Part shown: positions 33,909 through 46,690 of the stretch, piece after piece | How positions within the stretch are numbered: the first letter of the stretch is position 1 | Layout: the number at the start of each line of letters is the position of its first letter | NCBI RefSeq assembly: GCF_963576675.1 | Contig: NC_088916.1 | Location: 55,243,001 to 55,307,000, forward strand | Direction: 5' to 3' | From: Euphorbia lathyris | Taxonomy: Eukaryota > Streptophyta > Magnoliopsida > Malpighiales > Euphorbiaceae | Length of the DNA stretch: 64,000 nt | Program-made: the position numbers and the translations under genes | Notes under the pieces: model-generated | What the model saw: the letters and a program-made list of their open reading frames with translations, nothing else | The model's database searches: none | What the model was told of the DNA's origin: nothing

Positions 33909-36286
33909 CTAGTCGCGCAACTCCGATAAGGCCATACGGTGGATTTCCTCTGGTGTTTGTTCCCTGTTATTCCAAACCTTATCGTTCCGCGCTTTCCAAA
34001 TACTCCAGCAAAGCATCACTACTTCATTTCCCGTCCCTGACGCCGCTTCGATGCAATTTGAAAGCCAGAAGATGAGGTCTGTGACCGTCGATACCCTATT
34101 GTCCTGAAAGAAGATTTGCCACACTTGGTAGGCTCGCGGACAGCTGATAAACACATGAAGATCGTCTTCCCCATAAGCGTTGCATATTGGACAACAGTTT
34201 GGGAGGGAGCTTCGCCGGGATGCCAGGTTACTCATAGTCGGTAAACAGCTTGTGCAGATCCTCCATAAACAGTTTTTAACTTTTGGGGCAACCTGTAAAT
34301 TCCAGATTAAGTTCCAGTTAATCATAGAGAGATTTTCCGTGTTAGAAGGGCGGGATCCAAGTGCTTTGAGATAACCACTCTTTACTGAGTAATTACCGGA
34401 CTTTTCGTCAGGCCAGAACCAGTCATCCTCACGCTGCCTCCTTCGCGCCAGAATTGAACAGATCAATTGGACATCCCTTCTATTAAAGATTCTACTGATG
34501 AGATCAAGGTTCCAAGCGCCATTTTCATTTAGCAGATCCTTCACCAGACCAGTAGGTAGTGTGGTATCGAGAGGGCTGGTAGGGAGAGGGAGGGAATCAT
34601 CAAGAAGCCACGGGGAGCTCCAGATTGCGCTGGTTTCACCATTCTCAATTTTCCTTCGGAGACCCATCACAAGCAATTCACGTCCCGCCAGAATGCTCCT
34701 CCACACAAAGGAAGGGTTATGACCCAAAGGAGCCTGCAAAAAATCAGAGTTAGGAAAATACCGAGCCTTAAGTATTTGAGTCACCAATGAATCCGGATTC
34801 TGCAATATCCTCCAACTTTGTTTTGCAAGTAAGGCAAGGTTGAATAGGTGGGTATTTCTGAACCCGAGTCCTCCGCTTGATTTAGGCCAGCAAAGGTTCT
34901 CCCAAGATTTCCAATGAAGCCCAGAAGATGATGATCCTGATGAGTTCCACCAAAACCTGTTCAACATTTTATTGAAGTCGTCACAGAATTCCTTTGGCAT
35001 GAGAAAGATGCTCATCAGATAGGTTGGGATCGATTGAAGCACAGATTTGATGAGGACTTCCTTTCCGTCACGTGACAGGTATTTCTCTTTCCAATTATTA
35101 ATGCATTTCCATGCTCTATCTTTTAAGAAGCCAAATGTTTGCATTTTGCTTCTTCCTGTTACAATCGGTGCTCCTAGATAAAAGCCCATGTCATTGACTT
35201 CAGAGACCCCAAGTTCATTACACACCGCTGATCTAGCATCAATCTTCGTATTGCCACTAAAAAATACGGAGGATTTCTGAAAGTTGACACACTGACCAGA
35301 TGCCTGTTCGTAACATTGTAGCAAGCTTGAACCTCCTTTGCCTCATTCGCATTAGCCCGGAAGAATAAATAGCTATCATCGGCGAAGACGAGGTGTGATA
35401 CCTTAGGAGCATTACGTGATACCTGAGAGCTGTGAATTTGACCTGCTTGCTCCTTTGTAGGTAGCAGTGCCGAAAGCCCCTTAGCACAGATCAGAAACAG
35501 GAACGGGGAGATGGGATCTCCTTATCTCAGACCTCTCTTTGGGATAATCGGGCCAATTTCTCTACCATCTTGAACTACCATATAGGACACAGTAGACACC
35601 AACAACATTATCCATTGAATCCATCTGTCTCTGAATCCTAATTTCCGTAACATATTCTCTAGAAAACACCATTCGATTCTATCGTAGGCTTTACTCATAT
35701 CTAGTTTTAGGGCATTCGTACCATGTTTACCATATTTTAGTCCGTGGAGTTTATGAATTGTCTCATAGGCCACAATAATGTTATCGGAAATCAATCTTTC
35801 TTTAATAAACGCACGTTGTGTACTTGAGATAATGGATGGAAGGATTGCTTTGAGACGATTCGCCAACATTTTTTAGAGGATTTTGAGAAGGACATTGCAT
35901 AGTGCTATAGGCCGTAAATCTGAAACTTGTTCAGGATTACTAATCTTCGGAATAAGAACGATCTGGGTATCATTCAACTTTTATGGGAGTTTTCCAGTCC
36001 CGAGAATAGAGAAACATACCTCGCACACATAATCCCCTACTATGTTCCAAAAATGTTGATAAAATGCCGGATTCAGCCCGTCAGGACCCGGACTTTTATC
36101 CGGATGCATGGAAAAACAAGCTTCTTTTACTTCCTCCTTAGAAAACCTTTGAGATAGCTGATCATTCTGCTCTCTTGTTACTCTTACTTGTATAAATGGG
36201 AGCAGAGCTGCATCATTGTTTCCTTGGCTTGTAAAAATATCGCTGAAATAATCTACTAACAGATCGTCCAGCCCGTTGCCCTTCAT
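33909..36286 (-). pseudogene. LINE reverse transcriptase and zinc-binding region
   Basis: The RT copies the LINE RNA at the nicked target. Conserved blocks: PDKSPGPDGLNPAFYQHFW (36100), [14 protein letters not shown] (35900), QRAFIKERLISDNIIVAYE, LKLDMSKAYDRIEW (35690), RGLR-stop-GDPISPFLFL (35520) and catalytic VFADDSYLFF (35380). A long intact frame, 35324-33909, follows with SVLQSIPTYLMSIF, the GGLGFRN block and a CPICNAYGEDDLHVFISC zinc-binding motif (zf-RVT). A stop lies after GTGKLP near 35981, another at 35522-35524 (TAA where the family has Gln), and a frameshift near 35320. The enzyme cannot be made as one protein. Confidence 0.9.
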
Positions 36287-36312
36287 TCGCCAATTTCCAT
36301 CCGAATCTCTAA

Positions 36313-37439
36313 GTTATGAGAAACTGTTCTTTTTCCTCCTATCCGTAGCATATGCATGGAAATATTTAGAATTAGAATCTCCATCTTGTAACCACAACAA
36401 TTTGGCCCGTTGTTTCCAGAAGTCCTCCTGCTTCCTTAGCGTCACAGCATATGCTTTTGCAGCTTGTTTGAACCTATCCACACCATAAGCATCACGTCTC
36501 CCCTTAACCTCTTGCATATGAACTCGAAAGGCATTTAATAACCGACTAAAATTCAATTCTAAGGTTGAACTCCACTTCTTGAGAGCCTCTGAACACACAG
36601 CGATTTTTTTTGTAATATTGCCATCTGGGACCGACTTCCACGCTTCGTTCACAATTGTCGCACAAGCTTGCTCCCGTAACCAAGCATTTTCGAATCTAAA
36701 GCGTTTAATACTAAAGCCTTGTATCCAAACCTTACATTCCAAGAGGATTGTCGAGTGATCCGACGAGACAGTAACAAGATTCCTCGAATTAGTTTCCGCG
36801 AAGGTCTCTTTCCACCTGATATTAACAAAATCCCGATCTAGTCTTTCTTCAATCCACCTGTCTGAACCTCGCCCGACCTCCCAAGTGAATGGATGACCAA
36901 TCATACTAACTGTAGTTAGGCCAGAGTCCTCCACGGCTTTTTTAAAACCTTCCATCAACCAGTTGGGTTGGGGTTCCCCCCCCCCCCCCCCCCCCCCGCT
37001 TTTCTCGTGAACAAAGGATATCGTTAAAGTCCCCGATGCAACACCAGGCGAGATTATCTTGGTCCTTGAGGGATCGCAGCAACTCCCAAGAATCTCTCCA
37101 CCGTTGCCTTTCGGGGAAGCCATAGAAACCAGTTAACTTGAATTTAGGACCGTTTGGGAGTGTTATTAAAGCACTAATGTGATTGATGGAAGAAGATTGA
37201 ATGGAAACTGACAGATTGTCTTTCCAGAATAATGCTAATCCACCCCCATGACCTTGTCCGTTAACCATAAAAGACCCTCCATACCCAATTTTCCTGCCAA
37301 CCGCTCTCATCTTGTCTTCTTTGATCATAGTTTCCATTAAAAACGTAACCATAGGCCTATGAATCCTTACAAGATCCTTTAATATGCTAACTGTGCATGG
37401 GTTGCCTAGCCCACGACAGTTCCAGCTCAGGACACTCAT
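36313..37439 (-). pseudogene. LINE AP-type endonuclease domain
   Basis: Starts at ATG 37439 with MSVLSWNCRGLGNP, the classic start of plant L1 ORF2. The endonuclease nicks target DNA. Motifs: the Asn of SWNCRG, the Glu of FLMETM, GGGLALFWK, GFYGFPERQRW, the Asp of GDFNDIL and the late VTVSSDHSTILLE containing the SDH active-site triplet. Just after the GDFNDIL block the frame meets a 22-base run (C on plus, 36976-36997) encoding polyglycine. The upstream and downstream halves are in different frames across it, so slippage has broken the gene there. Confidence 0.88.
36976..36997. repeat. 22-bp C/G homopolymer in endonuclease
   Basis: C22 on the plus strand, G22 on the coding strand. It lies at the EKxGG loop of the endonuclease and marks the frameshift between the two halves. 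Confidence 0.95.
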
Positions 37440-38040
37440 TAATAGAACTACGAAAAAACTTCTCAGAAGAGAAGACCTAAAACCACTCCAACAGGAGAGA
37501 CAATTATTTTTCCTTTACTTAATCATACCAAAACCCACCAAATCAAAATCAAATCAGCATCAACAACGAATTCTAATAAAATCATATCTCAATTCTGCAT
37601 CCAAACAGAATCTGAATACCATTAAAATTCTCAAAAATCAAGTTTCCTAATCAGATCCAATCCCATAAGATTCAATTAAATCCAAAGAAATCAAGCATAG
37701 AGAACAATTCTGCTACTCGATCAATTAAAGGAACCCAAAATTAACAAACATTGAAGAATCAGCAAGTATGTTATCAAAGAAATAGGGGAAAATTTACCAG
37801 GATCGAAACAATAGAAGATTGGAATAAGAACTGATTGATCCTCTGCGAGTCTGAATCTAATTCAAATTAGGTTTAATTTCAACTTGAAACAAAATTAAGA
37901 TACCTCTGGATTGTTTAATATGATATGACATCATAAAAGCCCAAACATGGGTGAAAACAGAGAAAATGGGAGGTTTTGCGGCGATGGAGCGGCACTGTTC
38001 TTTGCGCTGTATATTTACAAACTTTACTTGTTCTTTTCAT

Positions 38041-38502
38041 ATTTAATGAAGATGTAGGTATTTTCATCAAAAATAAATAAATAAAAAGGAAGCCCAATTT
38101 CTTTTTCCAAAAATCCAAATTGAGGAGTTAAATGAGGAATGGGGATTATCGGCCCATAATTTGTGGGTTGGGACAGAATGCTTATACAAGGCCCAAGAGC
38201 CTGTATAGCTGAAACGGTGAGTCCAGAGAGCTCAGGCTTTCCGTCTCTTGGTCCAAAGTTTTCCGCGAAAAAATTCTATTTATCCGCGTGAAAACGACGG
38301 GTTAGAGTTGGACCGGTTGGTGAGCGTTAGCAACTTGGCTTGTTTGATAACCATAAAAACTGAATTCTACCAGTCTTCTCGGTGCCTGAGAATTGATCGT
38401 CCGGCTACTTACATTCTGTCTGCATTCCTTATCTCTACTCAATCTTTTTGCGTACGCTCGAAGGCACCATAGTGTCTCTCGATCCACACAAGTTGATGAA
38501 TA
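38041..38502 (+). promoter_or_regulatory. VHA-a promoter and 5' leader region
   Basis: Contains GGCCCA words at 38151 and 38190 (site II-like, TGGGCC in reverse), which are common in promoters of broadly expressed plant genes. There is no good TATA box close to the start. The LINE insertion ends at 38024, so only about 480 bp of original upstream DNA adjoin the start codon. Transcription start not determined. Confidence 0.45.
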
Positions 38503-41500
38503 ATGGCGGATCAACGGCGTTATTCGAAGATGGATCTGCTGCGTTCCGAGCCGATGCAATTGACTCAACTTATCATACCTATTGAATCAGCTCGTCACAC
38601 AATTTTGTATCTCGGTGACCTTGGTCTCTTCCAATTCAAAGATGTGAGCATTTTTGTGATTACGATTTTCTCTTCATTTCTCAAATGTGGATCATTCTCT
38701 GCTGTTAGTTTTTATTTTCCGACTTAAATTTCATTTCTGTCTTTTTGGATGATATTGCACCGACATTTTCGTTTGTCTTCCTACATTTTTCTGTTTTTAA
38801 TATAACACTATGCCGAAAATGCTACTATTAAGGAGAATTGAAGTTGATAAATGTTGCTATAATTGGCGAGAAAAATGCATTCATCTTTGTGCAGTTTCAG
38901 ATCATATGTGTATAAATTTCAATAAAGTGATTTGAGGTTTGCGTCATCAATTTAGCTGGATGCCTAGTATACTCAAGAATTTTTCAGCTTCTGGTTGAGG
39001 GTTGATATACATGTATTCATTTTGGAGATTTTATGGTAGCCTTTTCTTTTTCTTCCCAAAGGAAATATCATTTCAATAATTGCATTGCATTTATCTTCTT
39101 TTCTCCAGCTCAATGCCGAAAAGAGCCCATTTCAAAGAACATATGCTTCTCAGGTGCGTTAACATGTTCTCTACAACTTGAAAAGTGAAACAACTCACCT
39201 TTCCTATATAAGTTATACTATGTTGACTGCCACCATATGATTGGCAAAAACTTTCCTAAATGCTAGGAGCTTTGAACTGAAAACCATCATTGAATATTGA
39301 ATAGTCTTCCATATGGTTCACTAAACTAAATTTTAACTCTTTTCATGAGCTAGACTAGTTTTACTTCATACTTGATGCGGGTATATCTGTGTTTTTTCAC
39401 ATGTAGATTAAAAGATGTGCAGAAATGGCTCGCAAGCTACGATTTTTTAAGGATTACATGACGAAGTCTGGCTTGTCGACATCAACGAGGTCTGCAACAA
39501 GTAATGATATTGATTTGGACAATTTGGAGGTATATTAGAATCTCTTTTGTTAGTAAGAGTAGCATCTTCTATTTTTTAATGTGGTTTTATTCTTGGTATT
39601 GTCAGGTTAAACTTGGTGAACTTGAAGCTGAGTTGCTAGAGATGAATTCAAATAATGAAAAGTTAGAGCGCACATACAATGAACTAGTTGAATATAAGCT
39701 TGTGCTGCAGAAGGTATGGTATGTTTTGCTTTTCTGCTAACGCTTTGGTATGGTTTGTTTTGCATCTCTGCTGAGGCTCTGGGTCATAGGAGTATATGAT
39801 TTGCCTAACATCAGAATTAGTCCGTTATTAGGAAGATGAATCTTTGGATTTTGTCATTCTTTCTATAGGTTAGGTTGTAATTACTTCTATAGTTATTGAG
39901 ATAAAGATCTGGATCTCTCGTTTTCACTTGCATGCATGTGCACACAGACAACAGGGCTAGACCCAAAGCTCACAGCATGAGGATGCACAGATTATATGCA
40001 TGTACTTGAGCTTGAATTTCTTCCATTGTAGAAATTGGTGTGTTATATTTGGTTTCACGAAACTAGAGTACTAAATTAGAGATCCATAACATTATGTTCC
40101 AATTGCAATTCAGGCTGGAGAACTTTTCTATTCTGTGCAAAGAAGTGCTGCAGTTCAGCAAACAGAACTTGAAATACATAGCACCGGTGAAGGATCAATT
40201 GACAGTCCATTATTGCTAGAGCAAGTATAGCTTTTGTAATTGTCCTTTCTTTCATATGAGTAGTTGAATTTACTGTTTTCTGTAAAATGATGCTTACGAA
40301 TTCAATTTTCTGTAGGAAATGGTAATAGATCCATCAAAGCAAGTAAAGTTGGGGTATGTGAGTGGACTTGTACCCAGAGAAAAGGCAGTGGCTTTTGAAA
40401 GGATTTTGTTCCGTGCAACCAGGGGCAATGTGTTTTTGAAGCAATCTGTAGTTGAAAGTTCTGTTGTTGATCCTGTGTCTAGAGATAAGGTTATTCCTGG
40501 AAGTTGTTTACTTTTATTTTGGTTGCAGATTTTGAATTATTCCCTATTTATTTGAGGTATCAATTTACAGGTTGAGAAAAATGTATTTGTTGTATTCTAT
40601 TCTGGTGAAAGAGCAAAAAGCAAAATTGTCAAAATTTGTGAAGCTTTTGGAGCAAACCGTTATCCATTCACTGAGGACATAAGCAAACAATATCAGATGA
40701 TGACAGAGGTAAAAATATGCCTTCTTGTATTTGTATATAGTACATCAGAAAATGGGACGCTGCAGCTTGAGTTTAGTCAATACTTCTACATTTGCGTATC
40801 TTTCTATCCCTTGTTATGCATTTATTCAAAAGATTCTTGATGACCATGAGTTTTTTGCCTCATTTCTGATTTATATCAACTATCAAGTAGACAGAAATTC
40901 CATGAAGTTTGAGGAAAAAAAATTCTGTCTCTTGTTTTCATTGAATTTCACAGTGAATATAAAATGACAGTCCATTTTGTCCTCTCATTTTCCTTTCTCC
41001 CGGACAAAGAAAAACTACAATGTATTTAAAAAAAATTCCTCCTTTATTTTCTTCCATTCTCCTTCCGTCTCCTTCCCATAGCCTAAGAGTCCATGCCACA
41101 TCCATGAGAAGCTCTTTGAGCTGTAAAATGCCTTCAAAAGGAAACCATAGATTTGAAAGTGATACAGTGTTAGAAGATTACTGGTTGCTGACACTTCTAG
41201 ACACATGCATTATTCAAATAAAAAAGAGGAACGGTTTTGTGAACTTAACGTAGTTTTTGCAATTAGGCCCAGATTCCTTTATGGTATATTTGGAATTGGG
41301 TTGAAGATTTTTGTCAAGAAACCAATTGAACTGATAGCTTAAACTGATAGTACAGACCCAATAATAGTTTTTATTATAATCTCTCACACCTCCGGAAGTG
41401 AATGCCCGGGCTTGAAGCATGTACAACACAAGTCCACCTTACCATGTGTTGCAATTCCATCTATAAATGGGGTTGTCAGGATTCGAACCCTCGACCACTT

Positions 41501-44500
41501 GGTCTAGAGGCTCTGGTACCATGTCAAGAAACCCTTTGAACTAACAGCTTAAGCTGATAATTAAGGCCCAATTCAACCCTGCTTTTTGTTTAAATTTTTT
41601 CAACGAAATTCAATATTTTATTAATATTCATAAAAGGAGTTGAGAACTTGATTGAGGTAGATTTAAAACTATGCCTTTTATATGTAGTTCAAATCAGAAC
41701 TTTTAGATGAAGTTTTGATATATATTTGTGAGCTAAAACGTTTTTATCATAACATTATTATTTCAAAACTATGTATTTTCCATTTCAAATATTTTGAGTG
41801 CAAGGCTATCACTTTGTACTAGGTCGGCATCAACATTTTATTCTGTTTAGTCGTGCATTCATCGCAGAGTCTGATGTGTATATATGTATGTATATTTTTA
41901 TTTTGCCGTTTTCTAGGTATCTGGAAAACTTACAGAGTTGAGGACCACCATTGATATTGGCTTGGCCCACAGGAGTAATGTATTACAGACAATTGGCTTC
42001 CAATTTGAGCAGTGGAATCTTCTGGTATGTTTTCAATCATTTTGTATAGTAGTCTTAGTCTTCATTTCTCTGTTCTTCAAGTTACTGTGCAGTGCAGAAG
42101 TACTTATAGCGTCCTGATCTATGATTATCGGTATTGTTAAATGTATGGTTTTGTGTTCGCTTAAGTGTTTGTGTTTCTGTGTTGAAATTATTATGGCCAA
42201 TGCACTTTGCATTCTGTAACTTATATAGGTGAAGAAGGAAAAATCTATTTACCACACTTTGAATATGCTCAGCATAGATGTGACAAAGAAATGTCTTGTT
42301 GCTGAAGGTTGGTGTCCTGTTTTTGCAACTGATCAGGTGTGTTATCTTGACTTTTTCAGCTACATGGCTTGTTAAAATCCTGTTAGAGTAATACAGTAAT
42401 TGATCATATAGTTTATTGACTACCTAGTTATTTTATGTTTGCTTGTTGGCAGATTCAAAGTGCACTGCAACAGGCAGCTATAGAGAGCAACTCATCAATT
42501 GGATCAATATTCCAGGTTTTACAAACAAAGGAATCACCACCTACTTACTTCCGCACAAACAAATTTACTTCTGCCTTTCAAGAAATTGTAGATGCATATG
42601 GGTAAGTTATTTATATATGCAGGTTTTACTTTTTAGTTCCAAATGCAAATTTTGGTTGGGGAAATCATGTTTTCTAACAATGATATGTTGATGCATAACC
42701 GACTAACCGTAAATCATGTGGCCTCTTTCTTTCCCTCCCTTTTCTTTTCTTTTATTTTTACCATCCTTGTTCCCCTTTCCTTGTACCCTGAGAAATTTAT
42801 TGTAACATTAGATCCATGTAATGTGTTAAGCCTGCCAACTGGCATTCGCCGTTGGCAAAGTCTCCATTTTCTTCCAGTAATGAGTATTTTTCTCTGTAAT
42901 ATCACTGAACATTGGAACTAGGGAGCATGATGAAGAAAGAAAGAGTTGAGATACAGTTTTATGACTGGCCTCAATGACGGAGTTAGGGAGGAGGGGCAGT
43001 GGGTGGCCATGGCCCACCCTAACTTTTGAAAAAAAAAAAAAAAATAGTATGTACATAAAATAAATATGTATTTTTTGTTATATTATACTTTGAAAAAAAA
43101 AGTAATTGGCCTCTCATGTTCTTACTAAATTATTGATTTTATTATGAAACTTTGAAATCTCTGATAACAATTTTATTCAGGCACCCCATAAAAAATAATC
43201 TTGGCTCTGTCACTGACTGGCCTATTTTCTGTACAATTGTACATGATAGGATGCTGTAGGGGTTGTTTACATGGTCAATTTTTTATTGCAATAGAATTAC
43301 TTAGAAGGTTAATGTTTTTCATGATAAGAATGTATCAAACCAATGAAAAGTTATATTGTTTAGCGTTTCTTGTGTTTGTGTGCCTTTGTTGGTCAAACTG
43401 TATATGATTTTAAATTTTTTGAGTTGGAATTGGCCTTCTCCTGACACATTTTAAGCACAAAGAGGAAACGAGGTTGAAATTAGTCTTTTCCTCCTGCTCC
43501 ACAAGTTATATTTTATCAATCATATTACTTGATAGTTTACCCGTGAATTGCTGAATCAAATTCCCTTTCAAGGATGTTAACTGCTTCACAAGTTATATTT
43601 CATCCATGATATTGATAGTTATCTGTGAATTGTGAATCAAATCGTCATTCAAAAATTTTAACCAGCAAGGAAACTGTAACAGGATTGCCAAGTACCAGGA
43701 AGCAAATCCTGGTGTATATACAATAGTCACATTCCCTTTCCTCTTTGCCGTGATGTTTGGTGATTGGGGACATGGTATTTGCTTGCTGCTGGCCACATTA
43801 TTTTTAATTCTTAGGGAAAAGAAATTGTCTAGTCAGGTAATGTTTTTTAACTAATTGATCATAGCAAGGTCATCATCCTTTTAATTTCTGCATGCTTAAC
43901 TTATTTAATTTTCTCAAAAACAGAAACTGGGAGACATCATGGAAATGACTTTTGGTGGCCGTTATGTTATTATGATGATGGCAATTTTTTCAATCTACAC
44001 TGGACTAATATACAATGAATTCTTTTCAGTCCCGTTTGAACTTTTTGGTCCCTCTGCCTATGCTTGTCGTGATCCATCATGCAGGTGTGAGACCAATATG
44101 AACATTTAGGCATATGCACATAATCTATTTTCCCGTGCAAACTATACATGCTCAATTTGCATTGCAGAGATGCATATACTGCTGGTCTGGTTAAAGTACG
44201 TGCTACATATCCATTTGGTGTTGATCCTAAGTGGCATGGAAGCCGGAGTGAGTTACCTTATCTTAACTCATTAAAGATGAAGATGTCAATTTTATTAGGA
44301 GTGGCCCAAATGAATCTTGGGATTATGATGAGCTATTTCAACGCAAAGTTCTTTGGAAATAACTTAAATATCTGGTGAGCCATTTTTCCAGTTCAATTCT
44401 GTTTGCATTCCATGTATTCAGCTGCTTGCAGAATGTATATGTTGTCTGTTAGGATAGTATTCATCTGTTTTCAGTATCGCCTTAATTGCTATCCTGGTTT

Positions 44501-46608
44501 TTGAGAAAAAATTGTCTCGTAACATTTTAATTACTGTAACATTTTTATTTGGTTGAGAAGGGATAGAAACAGCATTAATGCAACAACGCTTAGCTTTTTG
44601 TTGTTTGTTTTACTTTGGCTTATGGTTTTATATCGTGAAGGGTTTGCTTCGCTCTTTAATATTTGGATTGCTTTAGGTATCAATTTGTTCCCCAGATGAT
44701 ATTCTTGAACAGCTTGTTTGGCTACCTGTCACTCCTCATAATTGTAAAATGGTGCACCGGCTCCCAAGCAGATCTGTACCATGTGATGATATACATGTTT
44801 TTAAGTCCAACTGATGATCTGGATGATAATCAACTTTTTGAAGGCCAGAAGTTACTTCAGGTTTAACATCTTTGGTTCTGATAATGCTGTAGTTTACCTT
44901 CACTAAGGATTGAATTCTGGTTCTTTAACACTTCCCGTGTTGCACTGCCAGATAACGTTACTATTGTTGGCTCTTGTCGCTGTACCATGGATGTTGTTTC
45001 CAAAGCCTTTTCTCTTGAAGAAGCAGCATGAGGAAGTATGCTAACAATTGTGTCAACTTTGTATTGAGATGCATTTTTCATTTCCAAATGTTCTGTGTCT
45101 TATTGGACTTCTGTTTTATGTATCTATTTTATCTGTATGCCCATGGACAAACTCATAAGCCTCTTGCATTCTAATTCCATGATCAGAGGCACCGAGGTCA
45201 ATCTTATGCACCGCTTGGCAGCACCGAAGACACTTTTGAAATGGATTCCCATTCCGATTCCAGTAAACATGAGGAATTTGAGTTCAGTGAGGTCTTCGTT
45301 CACCAAATGATACATACAATAGAGTTCGTGCTTGGAGCAGTATCAAATACAGCTTCATATCTGCGTCTATGGGCACTCAGGTTGATCCTAATTTACTTCA
45401 AATGTGCTGTTCAAGTTCAATTTATATTGATACAGTTAAATCGCTGCACTAAATCGCTGCACCTTTCTAGTTGCTTATTACAATATATTTGCTACCTCTT
45501 TGTACTGAGGTAGTAAGCAGTCTACTGCTGTGCATGCACTGCACTAGAATATGCCTGAGTGCGACTTCCCAAACTCTGGGGCACTGCCTCTTTTGGATTG
45601 CAATGCTTTGTGGTTGCTTCTTTAGAACATTATGTTCCTCAAGTGTTTATTATGTTTGTGACAGCATACTGAATTCTAAGTATTTATGCATTTGCCAGAA
45701 CTCAATAGTGTTTGCAAATGCTGGATAAATTATATCATCTAATCTGTAATGCAAAACAATCAGAGCTGACATGATCATTTGCTTATACAGAATTTCTTAT
45801 GAACCTGAAAATAATTGCACAACCCATTCAGATAAGAACTTTAAATAACTTTCTTTTGATTAGTTAAAAACTGCTGAATTATTATTTATAACCATGCTGA
45901 TTTCTACTCATTGGTAGAATGTCAAGAGAAATTTGTTTGATCTCTTCCTTCCCTCTCATCTATCTACCAACAGAACCTCGCGGGGCTGCTCGGTTGTTAG
46001 ATATTATTAATCTAGATGCGTAATTTGTCAAAACTGTTTTGAATAGATGGCTAAAGTCTTATCAGCAGGGGACTCTAGATGACAATCTAGCTACTAAGAT
46101 CGTTAGATATTTTTCTATCTAAATGTTGTATTGTTATGTTTATTGGATGGTTAGATCTTAGTATGCATCTCTGATTTTCAAAATAAGCATGTTACCTTTT
46201 ATTGATTTTCAGAATTTGATCCAATTATCTGGTTTTTTATTATTTTCAGTTTGGCCCATTCAGAGTTATCAAGTGTATTCTATGACAAAGTTCTACTTCT
46301 AGCCTGGGGGTGAGTTCTTTTGTCAATGTTTTGGCTGTTATGAATTTTATTTCTATCCTGGATGCGAGTGAATGAGTGATGAATGTTTTGTTGTTCACTG
46401 CAGGTTCAACAACATCATTATTCATATAATCGGTGTAATCGTTTTCGTATTTGCTACTGTTGGTGTGCTTTTAGTGATGGAAACCCTGAGTGCATTTCTA
46501 CATGCCTTGCGACTTCACTGGGTGGAGTTCCAGAATAAGTTCTATGAGGGAGATGGGTACAGATTCGAACCATATACATTTGGTTTGCTTGGTTCTGAGG
46601 ATGAATGA
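38503..46608 (+). CDS. VHA-a3: V-type H+-ATPase subunit a (tonoplast a2/a3 type)
   Basis: Eighteen exons: 38503-38643, 39109-39153, 39407-39529, 39606-39713, 40114-40224, 40316-40489, 40571-40708, 41917-42024, 42229-42336, 42453-42601, 43683-43836, 43924-44084, 44168-44374, 44677-44860, 44952-45035, 45187-45380, 46250-46309, 46404-46608. All have GT-AG borders and matching phases, giving 817 aa (plant family about 815-821). Subunit a is the stator of the Vo sector and forms the two proton half-channels beside the c-ring. The N-terminal cytosolic half starts [20 protein letters not shown]; the C-terminal half is multi-membrane. Arg725 in [18 protein letters not shown] corresponds to the essential proton-channel arginine of yeast Vph1. 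[20 protein letters not shown] resembles the Arabidopsis a2/a3 tonoplast clade rather than a1. Introns 7 and 10 carry transposons. No coding damage seen. Confidence 0.97.
41312..41598 (-). mobile_element. TRIM-like miniature LTR element in VHA-a intron 7
   Basis: Read on minus, two similar segments end in GTTTCTTGACA (ending at 41522 and 41312). The first is followed at once by TGGTACCAGAGCC, a one-mismatch match to the initiator tRNA-Met primer site. The second starts TGTGAGAGATTATAATAA (41388), right after the purine-rich GGAGG, and is 77 bp long. This is the plan of a terminal-repeat retrotransposon in miniature. The other LTR is diverged or truncated beyond about 41575. A tRNA-derived SINE is an alternative because GGTTCGAATCC, a B-box-like word, lies between. 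Confidence 0.5.
42972..43215. mobile_element. hAT-like MITE in VHA-a intron 10
   Basis: 244 bp with ends CAATGACGGAGTTAGG and inverse CAGTGACAGAGCCAAG, and a perfect 8-bp duplication ACTGGCCT at 42964-42971 and 43216-43223. Eight bases are diagnostic of hAT. An A-rich interior (A16 near 43029). Confidence 0.85.
43498..43667 (+). repeat. Diverged ~85-bp tandem duplication in intron 10
   Basis: CACAAGTTATATTTTATC...GATAGTTTACCCGTGAATTG and CACAAGTTATATTTCATC...GATAGTTATCTGTGAATTG are successive copies, each ending in TTCAA-rich DNA and a TTAAC word. The second ends only about 15 bp before the exon 11 acceptor. Confidence 0.7.
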
Positions 46609-46684
46609 TACTTCCAGGCAGAGCATGGATTAAGGCTCAAAGTTTGGGAAGCAGAATTCAATCATACATTGAAAATGATTAAAA

Positions 46685-46690
46685 AATAAA
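46685..46690 (+). terminator. Candidate VHA-a poly(A) signal
   Basis: AATAAA, 77 bp after the stop codon. Plant signals are loose and other AT-rich sites follow up to 47000, so the real end may be further downstream. Confidence 0.35.

Larger units (their letters stand above)
33342..38024 (-). mobile_element. L1-type LINE, minus strand, with target duplication
   Basis: A 4.68-kb non-LTR retrotransposon. It is bounded by a perfect 16-bp duplication TACTTGTTCTTTTCAT at 33326-33341 and 38025-38040. Its 3' end shows a short poly(A) (T run 33342-33350 on plus) after TTAATAAAGTTTACCTTATT. The coding order on minus is endonuclease, RT, zinc-binding RT connection and RNase H-like domain. There is no ORF1: only about 585 bp of non-coding DNA precede the endonuclease start. 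Nonsense and frameshift mutations are present. It sits about 480 bp upstream of the VHA-a start codon, pointing away from it. Confidence 0.93.

Noticed and set aside
41440..41530. tRNA gene in VHA-a intron 7
   Set aside because: A B-box-like GGTTCGAATCC is present, but no cloverleaf can be completed and the neighbouring repeats and primer site fit a miniature LTR element.
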